Source of the DNA: an uncultured Acidimicrobiaceae bacterium
GTDB lineage: Bacteria > Actinomycetota > Acidimicrobiia > Acidimicrobiales > UBA8592
DNA: 7,357 bases
Reading direction: 5' to 3'
Assembly: GCA_913031515.1 (NCBI GenBank)
Contig: CAJWET010000076.1
Location: 1 to 7,357 of the forward strand
Shown here: in pieces, positions 6,961 to 7,357 of the stretch
How positions within the stretch are numbered: position 1 is the stretch's first letter
How the letters are laid out: each line of letters begins with the position of its first letter
Translations under genes and position numbers: made by a program
The notes under the pieces: generated by a model
The model's input: only the letters and a program-made list of their open reading frames with translations
What the model was told of the DNA's origin: nothing
Database searches by the model: none

Positions 6961-7357
6961 TTGATGATGTTGTTGCGCGAGCAGGGTTGTGGGGACGAGC
7001 ACTGCAACCTGCTTTCCCGCCTGAACTGCGACGAACGCTGCCCGCATAGCAACTTCAGTTTTACCGAATCCGACATCACCGCAGATCAAGCGATCCATGG
7101 CACGCAACTTCGTCATGTCGTTCAGTGTGTCGTCGATTGCACGTTGTTGGTCTGTGGTCACTTCGAAAGGAAACTCCCCAATGAAGCGGGCATATTCGGA
7201 TTCCTTCAGCTTAAACTGGTACGAGGTACGCATCTCCCTTCGGGCATAGATATCCAGAAGTTCGGCGGCAACATCGATGACTTTTTCTGTCGCTTTGCGC
7301 TTGGCTTTTTCCCATTGATCGGACCCAAGGCGGTGTAGCGGCGCGTGCTCCTCATCG
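6961..7357 (-). pseudogene. mfd: Internal fragment of transcription-repair coupling factor Mfd, cut off after helicase motif Ia
   Basis: Mfd is a DNA translocase that pushes stalled RNA polymerase off DNA and recruits UvrA. Only about 132 residues of a protein of about 1150 are visible. The frame enters from the right edge with APLHRLGSDQWEKAKRKATE, then VIDVAAELLDIYARRE, FPFEVTTDQQRAIDDTLNDM, the Walker A segment CGDVGFGKTEVAMRAAF (GDVGFGKTE at 7054-7080) and motif Ia VAVLVPTTLLAQQHHQ. After the Q codon at 6961-6963 Mfd similarity stops in all three frames, so the DEEH box and the rest of the translocase module are missing. The sequence is like gammaproteobacterial Mfd (GFGKTEVAMRAAF) rather than actinobacterial (GYGKTEIAVRAAF, from memory). 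G+C is about 54%, against about 42-45% in pafC. The 5' part lies beyond the window. It is labelled pseudogene only because the frame is broken; a chimeric assembly join is more likely. Confidence 0.8.

Noticed and set aside
6910..7338. A 142-codon open frame on the + strand after pafC, which could be mistaken for a new gene following the operon
   Set aside because: Most of it is antisense to the clear Mfd fragment (6961-7357), and it crosses the suspected join.

Overview
This window holds the core of a bacterial Pup-proteasome locus, read left to right on the + strand: the 3' end of the proteasomal ATPase gene (mpa/arc), then dop, pup, prcB, prcA, pafA, pafB and pafC. The protein sequences and gene order are those of actinobacteria. 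Base composition is low for that group: sampled stretches run about 37-50% G+C, averaging in the mid 40s. The layout and a PrcA N-terminus beginning MSMPFYVAPEQ suggest an uncultivated low-GC actinobacterium, perhaps of the Acidimicrobiia. The lineage guess is inference; the actinobacterial-type locus is well supported.

Layout: 3-233 is the Mpa/ARC C-terminus, ending in the proteasome-docking tail GQYL. 243-1754 is dop (deamidase/depupylase). 1799-2008 is pup, ending in GGQ, so it must be deamidated by Dop. 1986-2837 is prcB (beta subunit with a 59-residue propeptide and catalytic Thr1), overlapping pup by 23 nt. 2840-3526 is prcA (alpha subunit). 3579-4937 is pafA (Pup ligase, paralogue of Dop). 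4987-5922 is pafB and 5909-6868 is pafC, overlapping by 14 nt; they are paired WYL-domain regulators. Genes are tightly packed, with gaps of 2-52 nt, so cotranscription is likely.

How they work together: Dop converts Pup-Gln to Pup-Glu, PafA joins Pup-Glu to substrate lysines, Mpa/ARC binds Pup and threads the tagged protein into the PrcA/PrcB barrel, and Dop can remove Pup again. PafB and PafC form, in studied actinobacteria, a DNA-damage-responsive transcription activator. Residues expected to matter at each step are present, so the pathway looks functional.

The right end is different. From about 6961 to 7357 the - strand encodes an internal piece of Mfd (transcription-repair coupling factor) that resembles gammaproteobacterial rather than actinobacterial Mfd, is richer in G+C (about 54% by my count), and loses all similarity abruptly just after helicase motif Ia. 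The simplest reading is a chimeric assembly join between 6869 and 6961; a truncated, transferred mfd remnant is the alternative. I see no undescribed system in this window. Apart from this join, the most distinctive points are a small perfect inverted repeat just before the pup ribosome binding site and the pup/prcB overlap.
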